Positions 44,290 through 56,300 of a stretch of 64,000 nucleotides of DNA are shown here, piece after piece (the stretch's first letter is position 1; each line of letters opens with the position of its first letter). This DNA comes from Cliona cf. orientalis (Eukaryota > Porifera > Demospongiae > Clionaida > Clionaidae), in contig OZ005702.1 of the NCBI GenBank assembly GCA_963930775.1, positions 868,001-932,000 of the forward strand, in the 5' to 3' direction. The notes beneath the pieces are model-generated. The model made no database searches. It was given only the letters and a program-made list of their open reading frames with translations, and had not been told where the DNA came from. The translations under genes were made by a program, and so were the position numbers.

Positions 44290-45557
44290 TCACGATTCTT
44301 CTTTCTTGCTATAGGAAAGATGGTAGTCAGTTTTGTAGTTCATGAAATCTTTTCCAGCAAAATCGTTAGTAGATTGGCACTCCACAATAGCCGTATCTGG
44401 GACCTGTAATAAAAATTGTCAATTTCTAGCAACAAGCCTCAACTTAATAAAAGCAGTATAATAATATTATAATAGTTCTACTTTTTCCAGCCTGGTGTAC
44501 TGAGGATGGTGGTGAGGGATAGTGGGATTATTGGAGGCACGGTTGTATGCAATGAGGAAGGCCCAGCGTCTCCTGTCACTGTCGTTCTTGTCGCTGCAGT
44601 GGAGTAGGTTGCAGTGGAAGAAGAGAGCATCACCAGCCTCCATCTCAACCTCCACCAAGGGAAGCACCTGTTTCCAGAAAATTAATTAATAATAATACTT
44701 CACTAATAATTTCACACCGACATTGTTTTGATCTAACTGTGTGGACTACCCTATACCTTTCTTATCTGCTCAACTCTCTCAGTGTCTGCTCCCATCTGTC
44801 CACCAACCTGCTTATGTTCAATCCGTCCACATTTATGGGAACCCTTTAATACCTAATATTAGTAGAGAAAGTACATCTGAAAATTAAGCACTGTATAATG
44901 GTTATGATAATTATTTGCATTCTACTTTGAGGCATCCATTTTCTTGATCTGTTTTGTCAATAGCTATAAACACAGTTCCCATGTCTGGGTAGAGAATTCC
45001 ATAATTGTACCAATACCTGCAGTAAAAATCTGAATGAAACCTCCATGATTATTCATGTCACAGTGTGGCATTTAAATTTTAGTTTTAGTAGCTTGTGTAC
45101 CCATAGTCCTGGTGCCAGACAAAGGATCCTCCGGTGTGAGCCTCCTTCATCATGAGCTTAGTGTGGTAGTGGTAGACCTCTCCTCCCAGCAGCTGTTCCA
45201 TTGTCCCAGCCACTTTCTCACATCTCCCCACCATCCCAGTGATGTCGTTGCCAGGGTGATTCCATTGGCACTGTTTACAGTTGCGACCATGCCCATCGGA
45301 AACGACATAGGAGTACTTCATGATTCCATCATCTCGTTCAAGCTCCTCTTTCAGCTTGGACAACTCTTCCTTTGGTATCAGAGATCTGCAAGGATATCAT
45401 AAATTTAATATTCCATAGCTACATGGATGTTGCCCTTTTCAATTGGCTTTGGTAACCTGATCACAATGTAGCCATCTCTATCGAAACTCTTTTGGATTTG
45501 TGAAGTGACCTCAAATCTCTGTCCTGAAGTGAATTGAAACGTCGAAGTCTCCTCCAT
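44290..45557 (-). CDS. Phytanoyl-CoA dioxygenase-like protein, copy 1
   Basis: Fe(II)/2-oxoglutarate oxygenase of the PhyH family. Six exons (45457-45557, 45101-45385, 44926-45016, 44757-44852, 44482-44667, 44290-44403), 873 nt, 290 residues. The metal site is H125-x-D127 in SFVWHQDYG and distal H214 in [14 protein letters not shown], with R225 a candidate 2-oxoglutarate ligand; the jelly-roll context [10 protein letters not shown] and [16 protein letters not shown] matches the family. There is no N-terminal PTS2 or signal peptide, so it is probably cytosolic, and the substrate is unknown. The exon structure equals copies 2 and 3. The start could also be the adjacent ATG at 45560. It is divergent from the Cys-rich gene at 45715, 157 bp away. 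Exon 3 has IDKTDQENG where the others have IDKCN/DMENG-like text. Confidence 0.92.
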
Positions 45558-45714
45558 CATGTCTATCGTGCAATGCTGCAAGCATAGCTCCACCCCCTTT
45601 GGTGGAGTTGACCTCATAATTTATGCGCATGCGCACATTGGTAGTTGCGTGCATAAAAAGGTGTGCACCCTCGCTTTTCATCATTCAGACGATAGAGCCG
45701 CAGCACAACTCAAA
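45558..45714. promoter_or_regulatory. 157-bp divergent promoter with NRF-1-like palindrome and TATA-like box
   Basis: TGCGCATGCGCA (45624-45635) is a perfect NRF-1-type palindrome. CATAAAAAG (45652-45660) is a TATA-like element about 55 bp before the ATG of the Cys-rich gene, with an initiator-like TCATTC at about 45680. Confidence 0.5.
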
Positions 45715-46740
45715 ATGTCTCTGAAGACTTTTCTTCTCGTGTTGGTGATAGCAGCAGCTGCACATAGTCAGCCTGCACAGAACTTCGATCACGCTGAATT
45801 TAGAAGGTGTACTCGAGTTTCCGTGGAACAGATCTGCACCGACAATCGTGCTTATGTCAACGATCTGCTGGAGACTCTCGTGAACTGTAGAGCAGCCGAG
45901 CCCGCTAGATATGCAGCAACCTTTTGCGCAAGGGATGAACAAGCTGGTCTTTATTGTGGAGCGGCCGAGGCCTACAGCGTCGACTTCGGCGTTGCTCAAT
46001 TCTTCTGTAACTCTACCATCCAGGGAGATCAACAATGCACTGATGAGTGCAGAGACTGGTTGACGTCCATCCGTAACGATCTTGGCTGCTGCGTTAACAC
46101 CTTCTTCAATAATACGTTGATACTCGGTGCAATATTCGGTGACGTTTTGAACAATTCTCTCTGGGCAGACTGCAACGTGCCACTGCCAAGTGCCACCTGC
46201 GACGGTGAACTTCCCTTCACTCTTCCAGATACTCCATCGGAAACCTGCACTTTTGATGAATATGAAGCATGTCGAGAAGGGGACTTCAATGTACTTAAGG
46301 CTTCCCTAGCTGGAGAGCCAGCAAGCTGTGATGTTGTCGTACAGTATAACCTAGATCGGTGCAGCCGCATGCCTGAAAGCGATGATGCCTGTCTTCTAGG
46401 ACTTGGAACTGATACGCTAACACCACAAGATGGCATACAAGCGATTGCATACAACTGTTATTTTGCTCGAGCCACGGAATCTTGTTCCAGTAGCTGCAGA
46501 GATTCTCTGCAAACCTTTACAGAAAGCCGAGGATGTTGCATAAATACACTTTACAACTCTACATATGCTCTGGCTAGTGGATTAAATTTTACGATACCAT
46601 ACTTTCAAGACACCGTGCTGTTCGATCTGTGTGAAATTGATGCCCCTCCACTCACATGCGAGTCTGGAAGCCTGCCGCTCAAGGCTTTTGCTTTGACGAT
46701 GCTCCTTCCTCTGATCGTTGCACTGCTTGGAAACAATTAG
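45715..46740 (+). CDS. Secreted, probably GPI-anchored, Cys-rich two-module protein
   Basis: No known family. It is an intronless frame of 341 residues. MSLKTFLLVLVIAAAAHSQP is a signal peptide. Two homologous modules follow, each with a conserved sequence of cysteines and N-glycosylation sites: CTDECRDWLTSIRNDLGCC then NTFFNNT, and CSSSCRDSLQTFTESRGCC then NTLYNST; each is preceded by a Cys-rich stretch (ICTDNRAYVNDLLETLVNC; TFDEYEACREGDFNVLKASL). The C-terminus LPLKAFALTMLLPLIVALLG with only GNN after it is a classical GPI-attachment signal, not a transmembrane segment with a tail. The ATG at 45715 was chosen because it starts the signal peptide and follows a TATA-like box; the frame is open upstream to 45559 without support. 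It lies between dioxygenase copies 1 and 2. Confidence 0.82.
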   Translation: MSLKTFLLVLVIAAAAHSQPAQNFDHAEFRRCTRVSVEQICTDNRAYVNDLLETLVNCRAAEPARYAATFCARDEQAGLYCGAAEAYSVDFGVAQFFCNSTIQGDQQCTDECRDWLTSIRNDLGCCVNTFFNNTLILGAIFGDVLNNSLWADCNVPLPSATCDGELPFTLPDTPSETCTFDEYEACREGDFNVLKASLAGEPASCDVVVQYNLDRCSRMPESDDACLLGLGTDTLTPQDGIQAIAYNCYFARATESCSSSCRDSLQTFTESRGCCINTLYNSTYALASGLNFTIPYFQDTVLFDLCEIDAPPLTCESGSLPLKAFALTMLLPLIVALLGNN

Positions 46741-48560
46741 CTATAAAGGCTATAGATTTTGAACTATTAGCTAGAGCTGCATATGTAAAATTTAATAGAG
46801 AACTAATAGTGTAGGTACAGATTTTAATTAGTGATTATGTACATGCATGTACTGAGTAGTTGTTTTAAAATGATATTTTTTTAAATCAGCTATAGCTACG
46901 TATATCATGCATGCTATAAATCCCACTTAGTCTATTATAATTATGTATATACGTGCACATGTGGCATCAGTATTGTAAGCCACTAATTATTGCATGATGC
47001 ATAATAGCTACTTATCTACTATAGCTACAATGTTATACCGTGGATTGCGAATTTTTGCTGTTAAAAAATTTTCGTTGATGACCTTTTCTGATGAAAATTA
47101 AACACACAAAATATTTTGTGTAATGTACGTCAACCTATACCTATGCATATGTTTGCTAAAGTCTGGTGATGAAATCAAGTTAGAAAAATTTACAAGCGAA
47201 ATATTTTACTGGCAAAAATATCCCGATCTATGATAGTTCAACAGACCATTGTATAATAATAATATTATTATTATACATATTATCATTTGCCACACCTTTG
47301 TATGCATAGCCCGATCCGTAGCTATGTGTTAAAATTCAAAGGATTGGTACTCCCTTATGGTAGATGTAATAACTATCATTATTGTGCCATTTAATGTGGA
47401 TATTATTATAATGTCTGAGTCTGTTGTGGGAGTCTAGACTTGTCACAATTATTATATGCATTGCTGTAAAATAATGTGGATATTATCAGAAAATTATATC
47501 TAAGTCTGTCGTGGGAGTCTAGATCGACTCAGTGTAGCTATACCAACATGCAATAGCAGTGAATTTGCTAACAAATAAAAGTGAGTGTGTGTTCATGGGA
47601 TATAATTTTATTCATGGCCCAAGCATGTATGCATGCTTTGCAGCAGACCACTCATTGACAATGCATGATGTATATAATTTTAATATCATGGTGTATAAGT
47701 GTGGATGTAGGCATGCCCATATAATATTATTATAGTAGCTATGATAGCAGCCACAGTTACTATATATATATCCTCCCACAAACATGCATGCCAGAAAATT
47801 GTCACAAGGTATAATAATTTTGTGTATACCGGCAATTATTATACTCATGCTCTCAGGTTGGTCTGCATACAGCCCATGATTGTATACAACAGTAGTTTTC
47901 CATCTTTGGGGGAAAAATTACATGTTGCAACCAACATCAGGAGAGTCAAGGCTACACCATTAGGCTACTGGCAAAATGTATCAGACGATGTGGTAGCTAG
48001 CTACTAGATGGAGCCACTGTACATGTATCATCATAATAATATCTCACAAATGGCTATCCTGAAATCTAGAACTACATTCTGATCCTAAGCCTTCAAATTA
48101 GGGCTTGTATCGTCCGAGATACGCTTTCTGCTCATGTGCATAAATAATAATAGTCGGTAGGTAATTAAAGATCGTCAATAATTCTGCTAGCACTAGTATG
48201 GAATTGTTATTCTCCTTGTCATATTATTACATTTAATGTATGGTAGCTATACTATTGAGTTGCATGTGCATCTGACTCAACCGTATATTAACCAATGTTC
48301 CAGAAAGTATAAATTAAGGAAAATTAGGAATCTGGAAAATTCAGCCGGGCTACGTATAATTATGAGATTCCCTATGCTATTAAATGGCTAATGATCTAGA
48401 AATGAGCTGGCACCTGGCGATGAAACTGAGACAGTCTTTGGTTGCAAGCACTACACTGGCCTAGCTACATAATATGCATACAATAACTCACGAACATGCA
48501 GGCACACAAAATTAATATCGTATTATGCATACTGTAGAATACCTCAGAATCTATTACGTT
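46741..48560. other. AT-rich intergenic region
   Basis: 1.8 kb between the Cys-rich gene and dioxygenase copy 2. It includes a degenerate inverted-repeat element (about 47036-47236) and two copies of a roughly 50-bp unit ending GTGGGAGTCTAGA (47396-47450 and 47474-47525). Several ATGCATGCA runs are present. No gene was recognised. Confidence 0.5.
47036..47236. mobile_element. Degenerate MITE-like element
   Basis: The left end TACCGTGGATTGCGAATTTT and a right end whose complement begins CTATCATAGATCGGGATATT share the order of short blocks, with internal AAATTTTCG and GCGAAATATTTT. It resembles the TTTTCG-rich elements at 23970 and 48779 but is more decayed. Confidence 0.5.
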
Positions 48561-50479
48561 TTATTGCTTATTAGTTTCATAATTGTATACGGTCTTATCA
48601 TCTGCTGGGTTCAAAAAGTCCTTTCCGGTAAACTCTGTGATAGAGGGGCAATCCAAAATAGCAGAATCGAGAACCTGCACAACAATAATTATAACAAGAG
48701 CAGATTTGAAGAGGATGTTCTGAGCATGCATGTACCCCGCATGGCCCTGGAGTACTTCTGCACATAATAATTATTATATACCGTATGGTGGGTAATTTTC
48801 GTGGGGTGCTAATTTTTGTGGTTGATTTGGCAGTCACGAAATTTTCCCACCCACGAAAATTAATGCTCATAGTCCATGATAATGGACGTGGCCACAAACA
48901 TCATGATAGCGCAGCCAACACTTCCCAGTATTAGCAAGCAACAGTAGCCATTGTCATCCGTCTTCGACACTAATATTCTTCTATCTCATTTTATTTGTCC
49001 AATTAGTAACAAAGAAGATCACGAACGCGTGCATTGATTACATCATCGTTTGTGCAGCAGTGCCATGCCCCTGGATTGGTTGCTGTCACGAAATTTAAAA
49101 CCACGAAAATTATTTTTGAGGGCCTTTTCGGACTTTCCACGAGAATTAGCCCCACAAACATTACCCACTATACGGTAGCTCTAAAATTAGTGAATTATAA
49201 GGAGGAGCTAGGATAATTATAATATTATTATGCATGGATTCATTTGATCGCATGCAGTTGAACTGTACTAGAGCACCACAGACTCTTCCATTCACATCTG
49301 GTGTGCTGATAGCAACCAAACTGTACTAGAGCACATGAATCGAAAATGGGGAGGTCTAGAGGGATGCATGGACTGAGAGGTAGCCAGAGCTATAAACTAC
49401 TGCTATAATATACCTTTTCTAATTTAGTATACTGGGGACAGTGGTGGCGAATGACGGGATTATTGGAGGCTCGGTTGTATGCTATGAGGAAGGCCCAGCG
49501 TCTCCTGTCACTGTCGTTCTTGTCGCTGCAGTGGAGTAGGTTGCAGTGGAAGAAGAGAGCATCACCAGCCTCCATCTCAACCTCCACCAAGGGAAGCACC
49601 TATAGGAATTTCCAGAACTGCATAATGTTATATAGCCACAATACAGATCTTGGTCCCTTCATTAACCATAATGCTATAAAGGAATGATAGATCAAACACA
49701 CCTTCTTAATTTGGTCGACTCGTTCCATGTCAGCTCCTGTCTGTCCTCCGACTCTTACATGATCAATCCTTCCACATCTATGGGATCCCTTCAGTACCTG
49801 AAAGAACAGTTGTTCAACATAATAATGGCATATCAATTAAGACAATCTATTTCACATACTTTGAGACATCCATTCTCCATATTGCATTTGTCAATAGCTA
49901 TGAACACAGTGCCCATATCTGGGTAGAGACAGCCATTCTTGTACCAATAGCTATATACGAGAATTATTTGTACTAATGTTTGCATGTGCAGATGAGTATA
50001 GCTACTGCTTACCCATAGTCCTGGTGCCAGACAAAGGATCCTCCGGTGTGAGCCTCCTTCATCATGAGCTTAGTGTGGTAGTGGTAGACCTCTCCTCCCA
50101 GCAGCTGTTCCATTGTCCCAGCCACTTTCTCACATCTCCCCACCATCCCAGTGATGTCGTTGCCTGGGTGATTCCACAGGCATAGTCGGCTGTTTCGACC
50201 ATGCCCATCAGAAATGGAATACGCATGCTTCACAATTCCATCATCTCTTTGTAATTCTTGATTTAAGCGAGTCAACTCTTCCTTTGGTAGCAGTGACCTT
50301 CAAGATAGTGGAACTGATGAATTCTCTCTCTCTCTCTCTCTGAGGCTGTAGCTACCTTGACCCACTTTTCACTAGCCTTACCTCACTAGAATATATCCAT
50401 CTCTTCTAAAGGCGTCATGTGCTTCTGGAGTCACCTCAAATCTCTGTCCAGGGGTGAAACAAAACACTGATCCTTCCAT
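48561..50479 (-). CDS. Phytanoyl-CoA dioxygenase-like protein, copy 2
   Basis: Six exons (50382-50479, 50013-50297, 49860-49950, 49702-49797, 49414-49599, 48561-48674), 870 nt, 289 residues. Exon sizes 285, 91, 96 and 186 are identical to copies 1 and 3. H124 and D126 in SFVWHQDYG and the distal His in [14 protein letters not shown] are kept. The N-terminus is [19 protein letters not shown]; the C-terminus is [20 protein letters not shown] and ends NYETNKQ. Much of exon 2 is identical in DNA to the other copies while exons 1 and 6 differ, suggesting gene conversion. A MITE-like element (48779-49177) lies in the last intron. Confidence 0.92.
48779..49177. mobile_element. MITE-like element in last intron of dioxygenase copy 2
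   Basis: About 400 bp. The left end TACCGTATGGTGGGTAATTT and right end (complement TACCGTATAGTGGGTAATGT) match over more than 40 bp, with GTGGGGnGCTAAT also matched. Sub-terminal CACGAAAATT motifs repeat. Confidence 0.88.
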
Positions 50480-50650
50480 GACAGCCTGATCAGCCCCGCC
50501 CACATATTTAATGGGTGTGGTCACAATTATGTATCATGTCATGAAAGATAGCTATAGGGAAATAGCACAACTACAAATTCACACAAAGAAACAACAATAA
50601 AAAAAAACACTTGAAAACATTCTCAGGTTTTGCTGGTTCATCAAATTAGT

Positions 50651-51997
50651 CTAGCTTTTGTCGTCATTTGGATTCATGAAATCCTTCCCAGTGAAGTCAA
50701 TGGTGGGAGGACACTCCAGAATGGCTGAGTCAGGCACCTGTGACAGGTAGGATACAATATTGTAATGATAACAGTCAACTATCCTTCTCTAGCTATAGCA
50801 TAATATTGAGTTATTGACACAGGGGCTAGGCTTAAAACGGCTTTGCTTGCATAGTTAATGCCGATCTGCCAGAAGTGAGACTAACTTTAGAATAGAATAG
50901 ACAACAGCTATAATACAATGTCAGGATAGATTGATATGCACCACAGACATGTAATAGAGGGTTGCACCTTCTCCAGTTTTGTGTACTGAGGATGGTGGTG
51001 TGGATAAACTGGATTGTTGGAGGTCCTGTTGTATGCGATGAGGAAGGCCCAGCGCCTCCTGTCACTGTCGTTCTTATCACTGCGATGGAGAACGTTCGAG
51101 TGGAAAAAGAGAGCATCACCAGCCTCCATCTCAACATCCACCAAGGGAAGTACCTGTCAAGAAATTGTTTCAATATTACATACATAGAAGCTAAAAAGTT
51201 GAATTTAGCTATAATATAGTCTACCTTCATAATTTGCTCCACTCTCTCCATATCAGCTCCTGTCTGCCCCCCAACCTTGATGTGTTCAATCCTCCCACAG
51301 AGATGAGACCCCTTCAATACCTACCATATTATGTGCAATACTTAGTTTAAGTTATAACGATAAAGTCTCATTCCAATACTTTGAGACATCCATTCTCCAA
51401 ATCACACTTGTCAATAGCTATGAACACAGTTCCCATGTCTGGGTAGAGGCAGCCATTCTTGTACCAATAGCTATATACGAGAATAATACTAATGTGCAGG
51501 GGTAAGTATAGCTACTGCTTACCCATAGTCCTGGTGCCAGACAAAGGATCCTCCAGTGTGAGCCTCCTTCATCATGAGCTTAGTGTGGTAGTGGTAGACC
51601 TCTCCTCCCAGCAGCTGTTCCATTGTCCCAGCCACTTTCTCACATCTCCCCACCATCCCAGTGATGTCGTTGCCAGGGTGATTCCACAGACACATTCGGC
51701 TTTGTCGACCGTGCCCGTCAGAACGAGCATAGGAGTGCTTCACTAGTCCGTCATCTCTCTCCAGCTGCTCCTTCAGGCGATCCAATTCCTCTTGGGGCAA
51801 TATATTTCTGTGAGTGTGAGTGTGTGTGGTATGGTGTGGGTGTGTCATGGCCAATGATCAGCATGCATAATTTGTTGATTTTTTTTTTTCTTTCCTCACT
51901 TGACCAAGATGTATCCATTTTTATCAAAGCTCTCCTGAGCCTCTGGAGTCACCACAAATTTCTGCCCAGGTGTGAACTGAAACGCTGATCCTTCCAT
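50651..51997 (-). CDS. Phytanoyl-CoA dioxygenase-like protein, copy 3
   Basis: Six exons (51900-51997, 51523-51807, 51380-51470, 51225-51320, 50968-51153, 50651-50737), 843 nt, 280 residues. The iron ligands are preserved: HQD in exon 2 and the His of [14 protein letters not shown] in exon 5. It starts [19 protein letters not shown] and ends [15 protein letters not shown] then [12 protein letters not shown], nine residues shorter than copy 2 at the C-terminus. It is adjacent to copy 2 in the same orientation (171 bp between start of copy 2 and stop of copy 3) and divergent from HACD3 with 234 bp between start codons. Confidence 0.92.
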
Positions 51998-52231
51998 TGC
52001 CTTTAGCACGCAGCAAGCTGATTAGCCCCACCCACTTGTTACATAACGTGCCAAGCTCGTGCATGCTAGGGCCGGCCGGACGCGGTACGCGGGGCGCGCG
52101 AGTTGTAATGATGAAACCACACCCAACCGGAAGCATTGTACATGTATATGTACGTACATGTTCGACGTTCTGCAGCTAGCTACCATAAGGAAAAGGTCGC
52201 CAAAGTGCCCTTTCTGCAGATCGTAAAGGCC
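51998..52231. promoter_or_regulatory. 234-bp divergent promoter (dioxygenase copy 3 / HACD3)
   Basis: Space between two divergent start codons. It includes a GC-rich stretch GCCGGCCGGACGCGGTACGC (52071-52090) within otherwise AT-rich DNA, as expected of a shared TATA-less promoter. Confidence 0.5.
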
Positions 52232-53274
52232 ATGAGTGAAGAAGAGACTACTCTAACTCCCAGCGTCCTCTGGGCGCAGAGGAAGCACCTGGTCCTGATG
52301 CGGGTTCAAGTACAACCAATTGGGGTGAGATAAAAAATAAAAAAAACTTGCACCCACCCATTAAAATTATGTTATACATGGAAAAATTCCACTTGTACCT
52401 CTTCAGAGGCCAGACTTCACTATCCATGAGGACTACATGACATTCAAATGTGAGCCTCCTTCTCTCGTTTAAGGCTTTTTTGTAAGTACTTGTTTAATAC
52501 AGGTGAGGGGGTGGGGATGTCAGGTCACGGGACATTTACTTTCAAGCTGACCTTCTTTGAGCCCGTCAAGTCTGATGTGAGTTAATATCAGATTTGTGCT
52601 TTAATAATATTATCATCTGATTACCAATATGATATTATTAGACGTGTAGGGTCAAATTTTCAGAGAAGGAGATTGAATTCCGCTTACTAAAGAAACAAGG
52701 TTGATGTTTGATTTTTATATCCTCCATACCGTAGTCACATAAAATTGACCAGTGTTCTCCCCAGCATACTTTACAGATATGTGCCATTCATTTTCTTTGA
52801 TATGGGAATGGGGCAGGGCCAAGTCTTTGATATTCTTACTGGCTCCACCCAAGCCACACCTCCAAATACTTGTCCTGGGGAGGATGTTGACGATAAATTT
52901 GAAATATCTTTCTTCTTTTGTTCAGAGACAACTTGGCCACGCCTCCAAAGCTCCCTGGAGAAGCCGCACTGGATCAGTGTCGACTTTGAACGCTTTGAGT
53001 ACCAGGACGACAGTGAGCCAGAGGCAGAGGAGGAGGGGGAGGAGGAGCAAGGAGAGATCATGGACCCTGAGAAATTAAAGAGAATGGTATGCCTAATATC
53101 CTTTGTTGATAGTGGTGACATTTTGTCGAAAATATTTTTCCCCATCTCTGTGATTATAGGAGGAGACCAGGGCTCAACTAAAAGAGTTTGAGGATGTTGC
53201 CATGAAGCAGGTGGCAAGGTATAACAAGATTGTTGACTGTAAGTAATGGCAATTTTTGTCTCTAAGTATGTGTA

Positions 53275-53369
<95 letters not shown>

Positions 53370-56300
53370 TGAAGTTTTAAACAAGCTACGGGTTGTGTAT
53401 CTCCTTGCTTACAATGGCATCATGTGGAGTGGCTTCATTCTGATTGTTTTGACGCTGCTCAGGCTGCCTGCTAAAGGAATGGGTATGCCTAAAAAAATCA
53501 GTAAAGCTTTATTATCTTTTATTTAGAGTATTCAGAACTAAAGTAACCTTAAGTTATTAGGCTCTCTCCCTTGGATGAGCATAATTATTATGGTGAACTT
53601 GTTTACTTTGTGTATTACTAAGCTTGAGCAGAGGCTTATACAGTGTATACTTTTCTTACTGTGTTTAGAGGGTATCACGAGTGCCTATGAGAAGGTGTCC
53701 CCCATGATGATATTTTGCCAGGGGCTGATGCTCCTGGAGATCGTACACGCTGCTGTTGGGCTCGTTAAGGGTGGGGTTTTCCCCATCTTTCTGCAGGTTA
53801 GTGGCTGTTAAATAATATTATATTTATAGCATTGACTCATGATGTACCTTACCACTATTGACGTAATACCCAACACTCGTTTGGGCATTTAAGTGTTCTT
53901 GTTTCTTTTTTCAGGTGTTTGGTCGTTTTCTGATCCTATTTGCGATCTTGATACCTGCTGAAGAGATTCATGACCATCCGATCGTCTTCGCGCTTTTCCT
54001 GCTTTGGTCTAGTATTGAGCTATTCAGGTGAGAATAACAATTATGGTAAGAAGCAAGCTGGCCACTGTCTCTCGGTTCCCAAATTCACTGAAACAAACGT
54101 GATTGTGTTTATAATCTTGCTGTGGCGTTAACTTATAAATAAATATCACCATGCATCTCTCTCCTGTTACCAAACCAACTCACTGTGTGTCCAAATAATA
54201 CTTAAACATCTTTTCCCAAAACCCTGTGAAGGATGTTTATCAGATCAGCACTGCTGTGTATGCTATGCTATTAATGTTTAGTGATGTGATTATTGAGCTC
54301 TTTGGGAAAGGTACATGTAGAGGGTTTATAAACACATCCGTAGTATCATTCATAAACGTCTTGGTGTCAACCTTCTGTATGTGTACGTACCTGTGAGTAC
54401 AAGATATACTGCTACACACATACAAAAACACAAAAACTGTTAACCAGTATGTAGCTATACTATATTAATATTGTTTCTATAAAACTGTCTGCTTCTCCTC
54501 TTTGTGTCTGTATACACCAGAATAGACTCTTTCGTGGGCACGAGGGGGTATGGGCGGGATTTTCCCCTCTTTTTGAGCAGCTAGGTATGCCTCTTCAACC
54601 GTCTTGGGAGGAAGTGGTGGAGGGACCACTTCAAATTCAAATGTGGGCACTTCCGTGTCAGTGGCTTTCTTAGCCTTTGGCCGCTTCTGAACTGCAGTAT
54701 ACATGGAGGCGATTGTTGTGGGGGGAACTGTCGGGGCACTCTCCTCAACATCTTTCTTAGTCTCCTTTGGCCGCTTCTGAACTGCAGTATACATGGAGGC
54801 GATTGTTGTGGGGGGAACTGTCGGGGCATTCTCCTCAGCATCTCTCTTAGCCCCCTTTGGCCGCTTCTGAACGGTGGTGTACATAGAGGCGATTGTTGCG
54901 GGGGAAACTGTGGGGGCACTCTCCTCAGTTTCTCCTTTGGGGGGAAGCGGTGGAGGTCCCCCTTCAGCCGGCGTAGCACTACTCTTGACGGGTGTCCTCT
55001 TTTTTGGCTTCTGAACAGCCGTATAGAATGCCTCCACTGTTAGAGATGGTACTGGGGGTTGAGGCTCAACCAGATTAGTGGTGCTAGAGCTCTTTTTGCT
55101 GGTAGAATAGAATGCTTCCAGTTTCTTGGCCTTATTTTCTCCTTCTCCTCCAATAGCTGCATGTGCTGCGATTGTTGAGCTTTTTGGCTTTTTTTGGACG
55201 GCTGTGTACATAGATTCAATTGTGCGTGTTGGTACAGAAGGTGGACTTTCATTCACTACAGCTCCTAAGCTGTGTCTTCCGGCTTTCTTTTCTGTGATAG
55301 ATTCATAAAAATGGTTATCAAGACCTAAATCCGTGTAGTTCACTTGGATCCTCGGAGTGGCTTGCTTCTGTGCTGGCTTCATAGCATCAAGATCCTCGTA
55401 TCCGGCTACATCCAGAATTGGGATGCTCCTACTAGGCTTTGGAGCCGGCTTGACTTTATCAAGATCTTCGTATCCGTACAAATCCAGAGTTGGTATACTC
55501 TGACTAAGGATGTGTATCTGTTTCTGTAACTCATCAATGGCATCATAGGCGTGTGTCATTTCTGAATCACTACTATGATCAACTACGAAACTGACTGGCT
55601 TCTTGTTGAGCCGTCCACTACTTGCTGATATGTCATGATTTTTATCTCTGCTATCTGTACTTTGGCCGTTGGTGATAGCTTGTAAACTTGAAAGCTGTAA
55701 TTTTACACCCAGGGTATCATCGTACAGGTTTGCATCATCTTGCGAAGTAGGTGATTCATTGTCGCTATCACCATCGTAAGGATTGAAGATATATTTCTGT
55801 TTGTCTTTTTTATCGCTTTGTTCATCCTCTGGTGAATGTAGCTGGTCGTAAGCGCCCGATGTCAATACTATTGATAATTCTTGGATCTCCTGGTGTCCTT
55901 CACGTTTCAAGGAATCATACGCCTGCGTATTCCTCGGCAGTAGCTCGATAAATCCTTCACCTTCCATATCTACAGGTTGCACCACCGCAGCAGCTCCTAG
56001 TAGCGTACTAGCACCTTTGGTTGTGGCTCTCTCAGCCTCTGCCCCGCCTTTTTTAGAACCCAGCTCTGAAGAAACCTTCTTTTGTTGTTTTTGTTTCTGG
56101 GCTGGTTGTGCCACACCTTTCTTCTTGGCCGATGGTTCATCTTTTATCACCGAATACAAGTGCTCGCTAGCTGCTGAAGCTGGCTTGGAGTCTGGCTCGC
56201 CTGGTATGCGATCGTAGTGGACACCTCCAGAGTAGGCAGAATTAGTGACGGTATCAGCTATGTTTCTAGTCGTGCCTGGGATGTCCATAGGCTTTGTAGT

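Noticed and set aside
45559-45714. N-terminal extension of the Cys-rich protein frame
   Set aside because: It overlaps the start of the divergent dioxygenase gene and the TATA-like box, and would bury the signal peptide.
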